A stretch of DNA of 33,948 bases, taken from an uncultured Pelagibacteraceae bacterium (lineage in GTDB: Bacteria > Pseudomonadota > Alphaproteobacteria > Pelagibacterales > Pelagibacteraceae). The DNA is taken from the NCBI GenBank assembly GCA_902574045.1, contig CACGMG010000009.1, positions 1-33,948 on the forward strand, read 5' to 3'. The position numbers and the translations under genes are program-made. Below the pieces are notes generated by a model that did not search any database, had not been told where the DNA came from, and saw only the letters and a list, made by a program, of their open reading frames with translations. This document shows positions 1-10,809 of this stretch, piece by piece (position 1 is the first letter of the stretch; every line of letters begins with the position of its first letter).

Positions 1-1697
1 TCTTCTTCTCTTGTAGATATGCCTGTTTTTCCTTTTCCTCCTCTTTTCTGTGCTTTAAGTGAACTTAATGGACTTCTTTTAATATAACCTTGATTAGTGA
101 TACTTATTACTACTGACTCTTTTTGAATCGTCTCTTCAATATTGTAATTCAGTACAGCATCAATTATCTTTGTTTTGCGAGGAGAAGCAAATTTTTCTTT
201 TATATTATCCAGCTCTTTAACAATAAGTTTGTAAAGTTCTTTTTTTGAATTAATAATCTTTTTATAATCAATAATTAAATTTGACAATTTACTTATTTCA
301 GTTTCAATTTCTTCAATTCCGTATGCAGTTAATTTTTGTAATCTTAATTCTAAAATTGAATTTACTTGAACAAGGGATAATTGATAAGATAACACGTTTT
401 TCTTTTTTTCTATTATTGAAATTAATTTTACACTTTTTTTAATTTTCCATTTTTTTGTTAACAAATTTTTTCTAGCGCTATCAGTATCTTTTGAACTTTT
501 GATAATCTTAATTATAGTGTCAATATTTTCTACTGCTGCTGCTAAGCCAATCAATATGTGTGCTCGTTCCTCTGCTCTTTTTAAATCAAACTTAATTCTT
601 TTAGTTACAGTATCTTCTCTAAATTTTAAAAATTCTGATATAAATTCTTTAAGATTTAATATTTTTGGTTTGTTATTTACAATTGCAAGAGTATTAAAAC
701 CAAAAGAGGTTTCTATATTTGTTAATTTATATAACTGTCTTCTAATTGTTTCTGGTTCTACAGATTTTCTTAATTCGATAACAACTCTAATACCTTCCCT
801 ATTTGACTCATCTCTGATGTCCCTTATGCCGTCAACCTTTTTGTCTCTAGCTAGTTGAGCTATTTTTTCAATTAGGGAAGATTTATTTACTTGATAGGGT
901 ATAGACCTTATTATTAAACACTCTCTTCCTCCTTTTTTTTCTTCTAAATCTATTTCACCTCTAATTTTAAACGAACCTCTTCCTTTATTGTAACCCTGCT
1001 TAAGAATATCTTTGCCAATAATTATTCCTCCAGTTGGGAAATCAGGGCCTGGCACATGTTTCATTAACTGACTTACAGTAATATCTTTATTTCCAATATA
1101 TGCAACTGTAGCATTAATTATTTCTCCCAAATTATGAGGTGGTATACTTGTCGCCATACCGACAGCAATACCTCCTGCCCCATTAACTAAAATATTCGGA
1201 TATTGTGAAGGCAAAACTTCAGGTTCTTTCTCTGTCTCGTCATAATTATTTCTATAATTAACTGTATTCTTTTCTAAATCTTCTGTTAAAAACTGTGCAA
1301 TTTTACCAAGTTTGGTTTCTGTATATCTCATAGCTGCAGGAGGATCTCCATCGATTGATCCAAAATTTCCTTGCCCAGAAATAAGAGGCACACTCATTGA
1401 AAAATCTTGAACTAGTCTAACTAAGGCATCGTAAACTGATTGGTCGCCATGGGGATGATACTTACCAATTACATCCCCTACTATTCTTGCAGATTTTCTG
1501 AAAGGTTTAGACCAATCATACCCACCTTTATACATTGCATAAATTATTCTTCTATGAACTGGCTTTAGACCATCTCTTACGTCTGGTAGAGCTCTACTTA
1601 CTATTACGCTCATAGCGTATGATAGATAAGATGAACTCATTTCATCTTGCACAAAAATAGGTTTAAATGATTTATTCTCTAATCTGGTTTTTTCCAT
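1..1697 (-). CDS. gyrA: DNA gyrase subunit A (partial, C-terminus beyond window start)
   Basis: Reverse-strand open frame from ATG at 1697 (MEKTRLENKSFKPIFVQDEMSSSYLSYAMSVIVSRALPDVRDGLKPVHRRIIYAMY...KYHPHGDQSVYDALVRL...) to the window edge, with a GyrA-box-like QKRGGKGKTG near the left edge. Not in the ORF track because it runs off the window. Confidence 0.97.
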   Translation of the reverse strand, partial: MEKTRLENKSFKPIFVQDEMSSSYLSYAMSVIVSRALPDVRDGLKPVHRRIIYAMYKGGYDWSKPFRKSARIVGDVIGKYHPHGDQSVYDALVRLVQDFSMSVPLISGQGNFGSIDGDPPAAMRYTETKLGKIAQFLTEDLEKNTVNYRNNYDETEKEPEVLPSQYPNILVNGAGGIAVGMATSIPPHNLGEIINATVAYIGNKDITVSQLMKHVPGPDFPTGGIIIGKDILKQGYNKGRGSFKIRGEIDLEEKKGGRECLIIRSIPYQVNKSSLIEKIAQLARDKKVDGIRDIRDESNREGIRVVIELRKSVEPETIRRQLYKLTNIETSFGFNTLAIVNNKPKILNLKEFISEFLKFREDTVTKRIKFDLKRAEERAHILIGLAAAVENIDTIIKIIKSSKDTDSARKNLLTKKWKIKKSVKLISIIEKKKNVLSYQLSLVQVNSILELRLQKLTAYGIEEIETEISKLSNLIIDYKKIINSKKELYKLIVKELDNIKEKFASPRKTKIIDAVLNYNIEETIQKESVVISITNQGYIKRSPLSSLKAQKRGGKGKTGISTREE

Positions 1698-1703
1698 AGT
1701 ATT

Positions 1704-2165
1704 TTAAAATGGAATTTCGTCATCTAAATCAGAGGTATCCTGATTTACATTATTGTTTGGAAGGGAGCTTTTATTTTCACTTACTAGGTTACCTTCGCTA
1801 GATTTGCTATTTCTGGTGTCTAACATAGTTAAGCTAGAGTTATAACCTTGAAGAACTATTTCAGTTGAATATTTGTCTTGTCCAGAAGTTTCGTCTTTCC
1901 ATTTCCTAGTGCTTAATTGACCTTCTATATAAACGTTTGCTCCTTTTTTTAGATATTGCTGAACTACATTAATCAAGCCTTCATTAAATATTACTACTCT
2001 ATGCCACTCTGTTTTTTCTTTTCGCTCTCCACTAGATTTATCTTTCCATGTTTGGCTGGTTGCTACGCTTAATCTAGCAACGTTTTTTCCATTAACCATT
2101 TGTTTGATATCTGGGTCTGCGCCTAAACGACCTATTATTTGTACTTTATTTAAACTGCCTGCCAT
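1704..2165 (-). CDS. ssb: Single-stranded DNA-binding protein
   Basis: N-terminal OB fold (LNKVQIIGRLGADPDIK, WHRVVIFN) and acidic C-terminal tail DLDDEIPF. Confidence 0.97.
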   Translation of the reverse strand: MAGSLNKVQIIGRLGADPDIKQMVNGKNVARLSVATSQTWKDKSSGERKEKTEWHRVVIFNEGLINVVQQYLKKGANVYIEGQLSTRKWKDETSGQDKYSTEIVLQGYNSSLTMLDTRNSKSSEGNLVSENKSSLPNNNVNQDTSDLDDEIPF

Positions 2166-2267
2166 AATAATTTAGACTAAATTTGTGATTTAATTTGTTA
2201 AAATTTTTAATATTTATATCATAATTGAATAATAAATATAAGATCATTATTATTTTATAGAATAAAT

Positions 2268-5147
2268 ATGTTGAAAAAAATCGTTGTAAAAGGCGCTAAA
2301 GAACACAACTTAAAAAATGTTTCTCTTGAAATTCCTAAAGAGAAATTAGTTGTCATAACTGGGCTATCTGGGTCAGGAAAATCATCTTTGGCGTTCGATA
2401 CAATATACGCTGAGGGGCAAAGGAGATATGTAGAAAGTCTTTCATCTTATGCTAGGCAGTTTTTAGATAAAATGAAAAAACCTAATGTTGATTTCATTGA
2501 AGGTTTAAGTCCTGCTATTTCAATTGAACAAAAAAATACATCGAAAAATCCAAGATCGACTGTAGCTACTGTAACAGAAATTTACGACTACATGAGAGTT
2601 TTGTTTGCAAGAGTTGGTATTCCCTACTCTCCATTTACCGGAAAACCTATCGTATCTCAACAGGTGAGTGAAATGGTAGATAAAATTAAAAAACTTCCAA
2701 AAGAAAATACTATCTTCCTTCTTGCGCCAATAGTTAGAGGGAGAAAAGGAGAATATAAAAAAGAAATATTAAATTACAAAAAACGAGGTTTTACTAAAAT
2801 TAAAGTTGATGGAAAGTATATTAGCATAGATGATTTTCCGGACTTAAATAAGAAAGTAAAGCACGATATTTCAATTATTGTTGACAGAATTGTATTAAAC
2901 TCAAAATTAGGAAACAGATTGGCTGATAGCGTAGAAACAGCAGTAAATCTCGCTGATGGTTTGTTAGTAGTAGAATACGAAAATGAGACCTTGCCAAAAA
3001 AATTTAGGAAAAGAGAGTCTGTAACCTTTTCCTCGAAGTTTTCCTGTCCAGAGAGTGGATTTACTATTGAAGAAATAGAGCCACGACTATTTTCATTCAA
3101 TTCTCCATTTGGTGCATGTGAAGAATGTGAAGGTATAGGTCATAATCTTAATGTAGATCCTAACCTGGTAATATCAGATACTAAAAAGAGTCTTCAAGAT
3201 GGTGTTATTGAACCATGGTCTAAATCTACATCCTTATATTATGCTCAGACATTAGCTTCAATCACAAAACACTATAAGATTTCAATGTCAGAGCCCTGGA
3301 AAAAAATTCCAAAAAAGATCCAAGATATAATTTTGTACGGATCAGATGAGGAAGAAATAAAATTTTCATATGATGATGGATACGAAACCTACACGACAAA
3401 AAAAACTTTTGAAGGTGTAATAAATAATTTAGAAAGACGTTATCTTGAGACTGATAGTGAATGGAAAAGAGAAGAAATTTCACAATATCAGAGTGAAACA
3501 AATTGTGAGAAATGCAAAGGAATGAGATTAAAAGATGAAGCATTATGTGTAAAAATAAACTCTTTAAACATAAGTGAAGTAACTGAGAAATCAATAGATG
3601 AAGCAGAAAAATGGTTTTCAAATTTAGAAAATGTTTTAAATGAAAGAGAAAATAAAATTGCTCAACATATATTAAAAGAGATAAATGAAAGATTAAACTT
3701 TCTTTTAAATGTTGGCTTGAATTATTTAACTTTGTCAAGAGAATCTGGAACACTTTCTGGTGGCGAAGCTCAAAGAATAAGATTGGCATCTCAAATAGGA
3801 TCGGGTCTAACAGGGGTCTTATATGTTTTAGATGAACCATCAATTGGTCTTCATCAAAGAGATAATAAAAAATTAATTACTGCATTAAAGAAATTAAGAG
3901 ATTTAGGAAATACAGTTATTGTAGTCGAACATGATATTGAAACTATGGAAAGTTCAGATCATATAATTGATATTGGCCCCGAAGCTGGTTTAAATGGTGG
4001 TAAAATAGTTGCTGAAGGAGAGGTAAAACAAATAATTTTAAATGAAAATAGTATTACTGGAAACTATTTGTCAGGTAAAAAATTTATTGCAATTCCAAAA
4101 AAAAGAAGAACGGCAAAGAATGGACGATTTATTGAAATTAGTGGAGCTAGTGGAAATAATCTAAAAAAAGTAAACCTAAAGATACCTGTCGGAACTTTTA
4201 CTTGTGTAACAGGGGTTTCTGGAAGCGGAAAATCTACTTTAATATTACATACACTTTATAATGCGTTTAATCTAATGTTAAATAAGAATAAAAGTCGAAA
4301 AGTTCCTAAAGCATTTACAGGTTTTAAAGGAACTGAATTAATTGACAAGATTATTGATATAGACCAATCTCCTATTGGAAGAACTCCAAGATCTAACCCA
4401 GCAACATATACGGGGGCATTTGGTCCTATTAGAGAATGGTTTGCGGGTTTGCCAGAATCTAAAGCTAGGGGGTATAAAGTTGGAAGATATTCATTCAATG
4501 TAAAAGGTGGAAGATGTGAAACGTGTGAAGGTGATGGAGTTTTAACATATGAAATGCATTTTTTACCTGATGTCTTTATACCTTGCGATACCTGCAAAGG
4601 GGCTAGATATAATAGAGAAACTTTAGAGATAAGGTTCAAAGGTAAAAATATAGCAGATGTTTTAGATATGACAGTAGATGAGGGTTGTGAATTTTTTGAA
4701 AACATTCAAACTATCAAATCTAAACTTGTTACACTTAAACATGTTGGCCTCGGATATATGAAAATTGGCCAGCAAGCTACTACTTTGTCTGGGGGTGAGG
4801 CACAAAGAATAAAATTAGCAAAAGAATTGTCTAAAAGACCAACAGGAAGAACTCTATATATACTAGATGAGCCAACAACTGGGTTGCACTCTCATGATAT
4901 TAAAAAATTATTAGAAATTTTACAAGCCTTTGCAAATACAGGAAATACAGTTGTTGTAATTGAACACAACTTAGATGTAATAAAAACCGCTGATCATATT
5001 ATAGACATGGGTCCAGAAGGAGGAGTAAATGGTGGTAGAATAATTGCTGAAGGCACTCCAGAAAAAGTATCAAATGTAAAAGAGAGTTATACAGGTAAAT
5101 TTATCAGAGAAATCATTGGTAATGGTTCAATGAAAAAGACTGCCTAA
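2268..5147 (+). CDS. uvrA: Excinuclease ABC subunit A
   Basis: Two ABC modules ([24 protein letters not shown]), LSGGEAQR signatures, CxxC zinc motifs; 959 aa. Confidence 0.98.
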   Translation: MLKKIVVKGAKEHNLKNVSLEIPKEKLVVITGLSGSGKSSLAFDTIYAEGQRRYVESLSSYARQFLDKMKKPNVDFIEGLSPAISIEQKNTSKNPRSTVATVTEIYDYMRVLFARVGIPYSPFTGKPIVSQQVSEMVDKIKKLPKENTIFLLAPIVRGRKGEYKKEILNYKKRGFTKIKVDGKYISIDDFPDLNKKVKHDISIIVDRIVLNSKLGNRLADSVETAVNLADGLLVVEYENETLPKKFRKRESVTFSSKFSCPESGFTIEEIEPRLFSFNSPFGACEECEGIGHNLNVDPNLVISDTKKSLQDGVIEPWSKSTSLYYAQTLASITKHYKISMSEPWKKIPKKIQDIILYGSDEEEIKFSYDDGYETYTTKKTFEGVINNLERRYLETDSEWKREEISQYQSETNCEKCKGMRLKDEALCVKINSLNISEVTEKSIDEAEKWFSNLENVLNERENKIAQHILKEINERLNFLLNVGLNYLTLSRESGTLSGGEAQRIRLASQIGSGLTGVLYVLDEPSIGLHQRDNKKLITALKKLRDLGNTVIVVEHDIETMESSDHIIDIGPEAGLNGGKIVAEGEVKQIILNENSITGNYLSGKKFIAIPKKRRTAKNGRFIEISGASGNNLKKVNLKIPVGTFTCVTGVSGSGKSTLILHTLYNAFNLMLNKNKSRKVPKAFTGFKGTELIDKIIDIDQSPIGRTPRSNPATYTGAFGPIREWFAGLPESKARGYKVGRYSFNVKGGRCETCEGDGVLTYEMHFLPDVFIPCDTCKGARYNRETLEIRFKGKNIADVLDMTVDEGCEFFENIQTIKSKLVTLKHVGLGYMKIGQQATTLSGGEAQRIKLAKELSKRPTGRTLYILDEPTTGLHSHDIKKLLEILQAFANTGNTVVVIEHNLDVIKTADHIIDMGPEGGVNGGRIIAEGTPEKVSNVKESYTGKFIREIIGNGSMKKTA

Positions 5148-5174
5148 TATTGGAATTTGTGCTATAAAGATTCT

Positions 5175-5777
5175 ATGACAACTATTTTACAATCACTATC
5201 AAAGACTATCCATTTGTCTTTAGGTATCGCAATACTATTACTTTTAGGCTTACATTTTTTTGGGGATGGCTTTGCCTTTGATAGATATTTTTTTAGCTGG
5301 TTGTTTCGATATTTACATGTATTAACTGGGATAATGTGGATTGGGTTATTATGGTATTTTAATTTTGTCCAAATACCTTCGATGCCAAATATTCCAGATG
5401 AACAAAAACCCGCAATTGGTAAAGTTATTGCTCCTAAAGCTTTATTTTGGTTTAGATGGGCTGCTCTTGGAACAATAATAACTGGATTAATTGTCTCATA
5501 CTTACAAGGATATGTTCATCAAGCTATGATCCTTGGAATTGGAGCAGACGATCCTAAATCCACTGCGATAGGTATTGGTATGTGGCTAGGGATAATAATG
5601 GCTTATAACGTTTGGTTTGTCATTTGGCCTAACCAAAAAAAAGCTCTGGGGATTGTAGAATGTTCCTTGGAGGAAAAAACTAAATCTGCTAAAACGGCCA
5701 TGTTGTTTTCTAGAACAAATACTCTACTTTCGTTTCCAATGTTGCTTTCTATGGTTGCCGCACAAAATTTATACTAA
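5175..5777 (+). CDS. Membrane protein similar to the N-terminal (urate hydroxylase PuuD-like) transmembrane domain; ORF-track start is 5157, MTTILQS start at 5175 looks more likely
   Basis: Multi-TM protein with FRYLHVLTGIMWIGLLWYFNFVQIPSM and MWLGIIMAYNVWFVIWPNQKKAL, typical of the PuuD/urate oxidase N-terminal domain family. No CxxCH motif. Confidence 0.7.
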   Translation: MTTILQSLSKTIHLSLGIAILLLLGLHFFGDGFAFDRYFFSWLFRYLHVLTGIMWIGLLWYFNFVQIPSMPNIPDEQKPAIGKVIAPKALFWFRWAALGTIITGLIVSYLQGYVHQAMILGIGADDPKSTAIGIGMWLGIIMAYNVWFVIWPNQKKALGIVECSLEEKTKSAKTAMLFSRTNTLLSFPMLLSMVAAQNLY

Positions 5778-6680
5778 TTAGGGAACGATTTTTTCTTCCT
5801 CTTTTTCTAAAGTTTTATAACTAACTTTTAGAAATTTTAAAATTGGAGAAGCAACAAATATTGATGAATAAGTTCCCACTAAAACTCCTAGAATCATTGC
5901 AAATGAAAAACCTCGTAAAATTTCACCTCCAAGAGCAAAAATTGATATTAATGCCAACAATGTAGTAATTGAGGTTATTATCGTTCTGGAAAGTGTCTCA
6001 TTAATTGACAAATTGGCTATTTCACCAATGCTCATTTTAGAATATTTAAATAAGTTTTCTCTAATACGGTCATAAATAACAACAGTATCGTTCATCGAAT
6101 AACCTACTATAGTTAGTACCGCAGCAATAATTGATAAGTTTATCTCTAATGATAAAAAAGAAAAAATACCAAGCGTTAAAACAACATCATGAAATAAAGC
6201 TATAATGGAACCAATGCTAAATTGCCATTCAAATCTAATCCATATGTAAAAAAGCATTGCTGCTAAAGCGAGTGAGATTGCTATAACGGAAGATTCTAAT
6301 AATTCCGAACTTACTTTTGGCCCAACATTTTCTACTCTTCTAAAATTTACCTCGGCACTTATATTACTAGTCAAGGTTTGCTTTATTTGAGGTATCAGAT
6401 CGTTAGTATTTTTTTCTTCTACTTTAATTAAGTAGTCTCCGTCTTTACCAAAATTTTTCACACTTATGTCTCCTAAATTCATTGAACTTAGAGATGTTCG
6501 TATTGAAGATGCTGTAACATTTTTTTCAGTCCTTAGTTCTATTAAAGTTCCTCCTTTAAAATCAATACCATAATTTAATCCTTTAAAAATTATTAATAAT
6601 AAACTCAAAATAAACAATATAGTTGATGCAATATTTGCTTTTTTAAAACCTGATGCAAAATTAATATTATTTTTAAGCAT
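5778..6680 (-). CDS. secF: Protein translocase subunit SecF
   Basis: GIDFKGGTLIELR, GYSMNDTVVIYDRIREN; directly after secD. Confidence 0.97.
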   Translation of the reverse strand: MLKNNINFASGFKKANIASTILFILSLLLIIFKGLNYGIDFKGGTLIELRTEKNVTASSIRTSLSSMNLGDISVKNFGKDGDYLIKVEEKNTNDLIPQIKQTLTSNISAEVNFRRVENVGPKVSSELLESSVIAISLALAAMLFYIWIRFEWQFSIGSIIALFHDVVLTLGIFSFLSLEINLSIIAAVLTIVGYSMNDTVVIYDRIRENLFKYSKMSIGEIANLSINETLSRTIITSITTLLALISIFALGGEILRGFSFAMILGVLVGTYSSIFVASPILKFLKVSYKTLEKEEEKIVP

Positions 6681-8224
6681 TATATTTTGATTTCTTTATT
6701 ATTATTTCTTAAGACTATTAATGATGTTAAATGTCTTGCTAAAAAATAGGCTGTGAAAAGTGTAGTAACAATACCTATTCCTAGAGTAATGGCAAAACCT
6801 TTAACTGGACCAGATCCAAAAGCAAATAAAATAGTTGCGGCTATTAAAGTGGTAATATTTGCATCTAAAACAGTAATCTTTGCTTTAGAGTAACCAGAAT
6901 CAAATGCATGAATTGTTGATTTTTCGGTTTTTAATTCTTCTTTAATTCTCTCAAAAATTAGTACATTAGCGTCTACTGCCATTCCTACAGTCAGAATAAT
7001 TCCAGCAATACCAGGCAAAGTCAAAGTTGCTTCTAAAATAGTTAGAATGCCCACCAACATTAATAAATTTGCAATTAAAGCTGTATTCGCAATTAATCCA
7101 AAAATTTTATATTTATAAAACATAAATAATATTACTAGAATAAATCCAACTATTAATGATGTTATGCCAGATTTAATTGAGTCTTCTCCTAGGTCTGGTC
7201 CCACTGACCTTTCTTCTACTATATTAAGAGGTGTTGGCAAAGCTCCAGATCTTAACAACAAAGATAAATCTGTCGCTTCCTGAAACGAAAAATTACCTGA
7301 AATCATTCCATTGCCAGTAGTAATAGGCTCATTAATATTTGGAGCGCTTATTATCTTTCCATCTAATACGATAGCCAGTCTTTTCCCTACGTTGTCAGTC
7401 GTAGCCCGACCAAATTTTTGTGATCCTAATCTATCTAAGGTGAAAGAGACTATTGGTTCATTTTGTTGATTTTGAATACTTGGTTGAGCATCTATCAAGT
7501 TTTCTCCACTCATGACTATTCTTTTACTCACATTTAATTTTTCACCATTTTCAGAAAGAAGTTCTTCGATACCAAATTCTGAATTATCGGCCACCAATCT
7601 GAAGTTAAGTTTAGCTGTTTTACCTAAAAGTTTTTTAATTCTATCTGGATCTTTAAGACCAGGAAGCTCCACTAAAATTCTTTTTTCTCCCCTTTGTAAT
7701 ATTGTTGGCTCTTTAGTTCCAACATCATCAATTCTCCTTCTAACTATTTCAATAGATTGTTTTAAAGCAGAGTTATTAATTGTTAATAAACCGAATTTTG
7801 AAAATATAATCTCTATATAATTATTATCTATCTTATTATATTCAAGTTCAAAAGATCTATAATTGTCAATATAAATGTTGACTGAGTTATTTTCTGTTGA
7901 AAAAAAAAGTGTTTCAAATTTATCTAAATTATCAACCTTAAGTGATAAAGTTTTATCATTTATTTTAAAGTCAGAATATTTTAAATTATTATCTTTAAGT
8001 AACTTTTTGATTGGTATGACCTTGGATTGAATTTTTTCTTGAACGAGAGAGTCTGAATTTATTTCCAAAAGAAGATAAGAGCCGCCCTGAAGATCTAATC
8101 CAAGATTAACTTTTTTATCAATTATTAAATTATCTTTATTTTGAAAATTTAAAAGGACGAAAATAGAAATTGAAAAAAATATTAGGTATATGAAAAGGAT
8201 ATTTATTTTAGAAAAATTTAACAC
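6680..8224 (-). CDS. secD: Protein translocase subunit SecD
   Basis: LGLDLQGGSYLLLE, VGMAVDANVLIFERIKEEL; 514 aa. Confidence 0.97.
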   Translation of the reverse strand: MLNFSKINILFIYLIFFSISIFVLLNFQNKDNLIIDKKVNLGLDLQGGSYLLLEINSDSLVQEKIQSKVIPIKKLLKDNNLKYSDFKINDKTLSLKVDNLDKFETLFFSTENNSVNIYIDNYRSFELEYNKIDNNYIEIIFSKFGLLTINNSALKQSIEIVRRRIDDVGTKEPTILQRGEKRILVELPGLKDPDRIKKLLGKTAKLNFRLVADNSEFGIEELLSENGEKLNVSKRIVMSGENLIDAQPSIQNQQNEPIVSFTLDRLGSQKFGRATTDNVGKRLAIVLDGKIISAPNINEPITTGNGMISGNFSFQEATDLSLLLRSGALPTPLNIVEERSVGPDLGEDSIKSGITSLIVGFILVILFMFYKYKIFGLIANTALIANLLMLVGILTILEATLTLPGIAGIILTVGMAVDANVLIFERIKEELKTEKSTIHAFDSGYSKAKITVLDANITTLIAATILFAFGSGPVKGFAITLGIGIVTTLFTAYFLARHLTSLIVLRNNNKEIKI

Positions 8225-8233
8225 GAAAAAGAA

Positions 8234-8518
8234 TTATTTTTTAATTTCTTCTTTTTTAAGTAAACTTGTTATAGTTGATCTAATAATTTGAACTTTAACG
8301 TTATCACTTATAATTACTTCAATACGGTCATCCTCCATTATTTTTTCTATAGTACCTATAATGCCGCCAGAAGTGATAATCTCATCTCCTCTTTTCAAAT
8401 TTTCAACCATTAATTTATGATCTTTAACTCTCTTTTGCTGTGGTCTTATTAAAAAAAAGTAAAAAATTACAAAGATTAAAATAAGAGGTATGAATTGTGC
8501 TATTCCAGATCCGTTCAT
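8234..8518 (-). CDS. yajC: Preprotein translocase subunit YajC
   Basis: Small single-TM protein FYFFLIRPQQKRVKDHKLMVENLKRGDEIITSGGIIGTI; upstream of secD. Confidence 0.96.
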   Translation of the reverse strand: MNGSGIAQFIPLILIFVIFYFFLIRPQQKRVKDHKLMVENLKRGDEIITSGGIIGTIEKIMEDDRIEVIISDNVKVQIIRSTITSLLKKEEIKK

Positions 8519-8564
8519 AAACGATAATTATAATAAATGAGTTAGTTAAACAAGTGAATAATAA

Positions 8565-9812
8565 TCAAATTTTATCCAAATTATTCATATATTTTTTTAA
8601 AATATTTGGAATAGTAATTGAACCGTCTTCATTTTGATTATTTTCTAATAGAGATATCATTAGTCTACCTACAGCTAATCCAGATCCATTCAAAGTTCCT
8701 ACAAATTCACTTCCACCCGATGTTTTGTATTTAGCGTTCATTCTTCTAGCTTGAAAAGAACCGCAAGATGAACAACTTGAAATTTCTCTATATTTATTTT
8801 CTGAAGGAATCCATGTTTCAATATCAAAAGTTTTTTCAGCACTAAATCCCATATCACCAGTTGATAACAGCCTAATTTGATATGGTATTCCTAATAGTTT
8901 TAATATTTCTTCAGCACAATTGAGCATTCTTTCAAGTTCTATCAAACAATTTTTTGGTTCAACTATACTTACAAGTTCAACTTTATAAAATTGGTGTTGT
9001 CTCATCATCCCTTTTGTATCTTTTCCATAACTACCTGCCTCTTTACGAAAACATGGTGTTGAAGCTACAAATCTTAACGGTAAATTTTCAATTTTGATAC
9101 TAGATTTTCTAACTAAATTTGTAAGAACAACCTCTGCAGTTGGTATCAAAAATTTTCTTTGATTTGAATTATCAAATTTAATTTCAAATTGATCTTCTTC
9201 GAATTTCGGTAACTGACCTGTTCCAAACATTATATCTTCATTTACAATAAGAGGTGGAGATACTTCTGTATATTCAAATTTACTTGTATGAATGTCTAGC
9301 ATAAAATTAATTAGCGCTCTCTCTAGTAAAGCATATCTATGTTTTAATACAACAAATCTAGATCCGGACAACTTAGAGGAAGTTTCAAAATCAATATTTT
9401 GACTTTTTTCACCTAGCTCAATATGAGACTTAATTTTAAAGGAAAAGTTTTTTACATTACCCTCTTTTTTAATTAGTTTATTATCTTTTTCGTCTTTACC
9501 TATAGGTACAGATTTATCAGCAATATTTGGTAAGTTATGCAAAATTTCATTAAGTTTATTCTGAGAATAATTTTGTTTAACTATAATTTTTTCAATTTCT
9601 TCTGAAATTTTTTTTGATTTTTCGAAATTTAACTTATCTTTGGTTTTAGATAAAGATTTTTTTTCTTGTTCTAGTAATTCTTTTTCCTTAATGAGTTCTC
9701 TATTGATCTTATCTAATTTATTGAAAAGATCGACATCAAAATGTAAATTTCTATCTTTAAATTTATTTTGATAAACTAACAAATTTTTTCTTAAATCTTT
9801 TAAATTATGCAT
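8565..9812 (-). CDS. serS: Serine--tRNA ligase
   Basis: N-terminal coiled coil and class II motifs (TEVSPPLIV, FRKEAGSYGKDTKGMMRQHQFYKVEL, ISSCSSCGSFQARRMNAKY). Confidence 0.97.
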   Translation of the reverse strand: MHNLKDLRKNLLVYQNKFKDRNLHFDVDLFNKLDKINRELIKEKELLEQEKKSLSKTKDKLNFEKSKKISEEIEKIIVKQNYSQNKLNEILHNLPNIADKSVPIGKDEKDNKLIKKEGNVKNFSFKIKSHIELGEKSQNIDFETSSKLSGSRFVVLKHRYALLERALINFMLDIHTSKFEYTEVSPPLIVNEDIMFGTGQLPKFEEDQFEIKFDNSNQRKFLIPTAEVVLTNLVRKSSIKIENLPLRFVASTPCFRKEAGSYGKDTKGMMRQHQFYKVELVSIVEPKNCLIELERMLNCAEEILKLLGIPYQIRLLSTGDMGFSAEKTFDIETWIPSENKYREISSCSSCGSFQARRMNAKYKTSGGSEFVGTLNGSGLAVGRLMISLLENNQNEDGSITIPNILKKYMNNLDKI

Positions 9813-10575
9813 CTTCTAAATTTTTAGTATTTTTATCTTTTTTTTCAGTAAATTTTACTGTTATAATAGACAATTCATAAAGTAATAATAAAGGTATAGC
9901 TAGACCAATTTGTGTAATTGGATCAGGAGGAGTTAAAATTGCAGCTACTGTAAAAATAATAACTACTACATATCGCCTAGTATTTTTAAGATAATTAGAA
10001 TTTACTACTCCTATCTTTGCTAGTAAATTCAAAAGTATTGGAAGTTGAAAACTAATTCCAAAGGCAAAGATTAATCTCATTATTAAAGATAAATATTCAT
10101 TTACTTTAGCCTCCAATTGAATTGGTAAAGTATTATTAGATCCTATTGACTCGAATGATAAAAAAAATTTTATAGCTAGCGGCATAATCAAATAATACAC
10201 CAACAACCCGCCAACTAAAAAAAGGATTGGTGTAAAAATTAAATAAGGTAAAATAGCCTGTTTCTCATTTTTATATAAACCTGGCGCAATAAATTTGTAT
10301 ATTTGTATTAATAAAATTGGGCTTCCTAAAAATATTGCTGCAAAAAATGCAACTTTTAGATATGTTATAAAAGTCTCATGCAATGCAGTGAAGATTAATC
10401 TTCTTGAAACTGTGTCACCTTTGACTGCCTCTGCATATGGTTCAACTAAAAAATTATAAATATACTCTGCAAAAATATAAGAAATTACAAATATGATAAA
10501 AATAAAAATAACTGATTTAATAAGTCTTGATCTAAGTTCTGTAAAATGACTAGTAAAAGAGTTCGAATTAGTCAT
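9805..10575 (-). CDS. tatC: Sec-independent (Tat) translocase TatC
   Basis: FTSHFTELRSRLIKS, LTPPDPITQIGLAIPLLLLYELSI. Confidence 0.97.
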   Translation of the reverse strand: MTNSNSFTSHFTELRSRLIKSVIFIFIIFVISYIFAEYIYNFLVEPYAEAVKGDTVSRRLIFTALHETFITYLKVAFFAAIFLGSPILLIQIYKFIAPGLYKNEKQAILPYLIFTPILFLVGGLLVYYLIMPLAIKFFLSFESIGSNNTLPIQLEAKVNEYLSLIMRLIFAFGISFQLPILLNLLAKIGVVNSNYLKNTRRYVVVIIFTVAAILTPPDPITQIGLAIPLLLLYELSIITVKFTEKKDKNTKNLEDA

Positions 10576-10804
10576 TTATTTTATCTTTTTTTTTAATTTC
10601 TTTTTCTTCTTCAGTTAGACTTTTATCAATATCTAAATCATTAGTTGCTGATGAGATTTCTCTCTGAAAACTGCTGAACGTATTTTTAATCTTACCAACA
10701 TAGGAACCAATTTTTTTTAATGCGATAGGAAACTCTTTAGGACCTAAAACTAATATTGCAATGATTACAACCGCTAATATCTCTAACCAACCAATTTGAG
10801 GCAT
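10568..10804 (-). CDS. tatB: Tat translocase TatB
   Basis: GWLEILAVVIIAILVLGPKEFPIALKKIG; between tatA and tatC. Confidence 0.94.
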   Translation of the reverse strand: MPQIGWLEILAVVIIAILVLGPKEFPIALKKIGSYVGKIKNTFSSFQREISSATNDLDIDKSLTEEEKEIKKKDKIND

Positions 10805-10809
10805 TTTGA

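Noticed and set aside
499-858. 119-aa plus-strand ORF
   Set aside because: Antisense to gyrA, whose frame is clearly coding here.
3262-3843. 193-aa minus-strand ORF ([14 protein letters not shown]...)
   Set aside because: Antisense to uvrA, Leu/His-rich low-complexity translation typical of a shadow ORF; no RBS or family signal.
4256-4705. 149-aa minus-strand ORF
   Set aside because: Lies entirely inside uvrA on the opposite strand; no recognisable domain.
2268-5147. uvrA as a specialised UvrA-like drug-resistance ABC protein
   Set aside because: Full-length with both zinc modules and insertion domain, and next to ssb as in ordinary alphaproteobacterial genomes.
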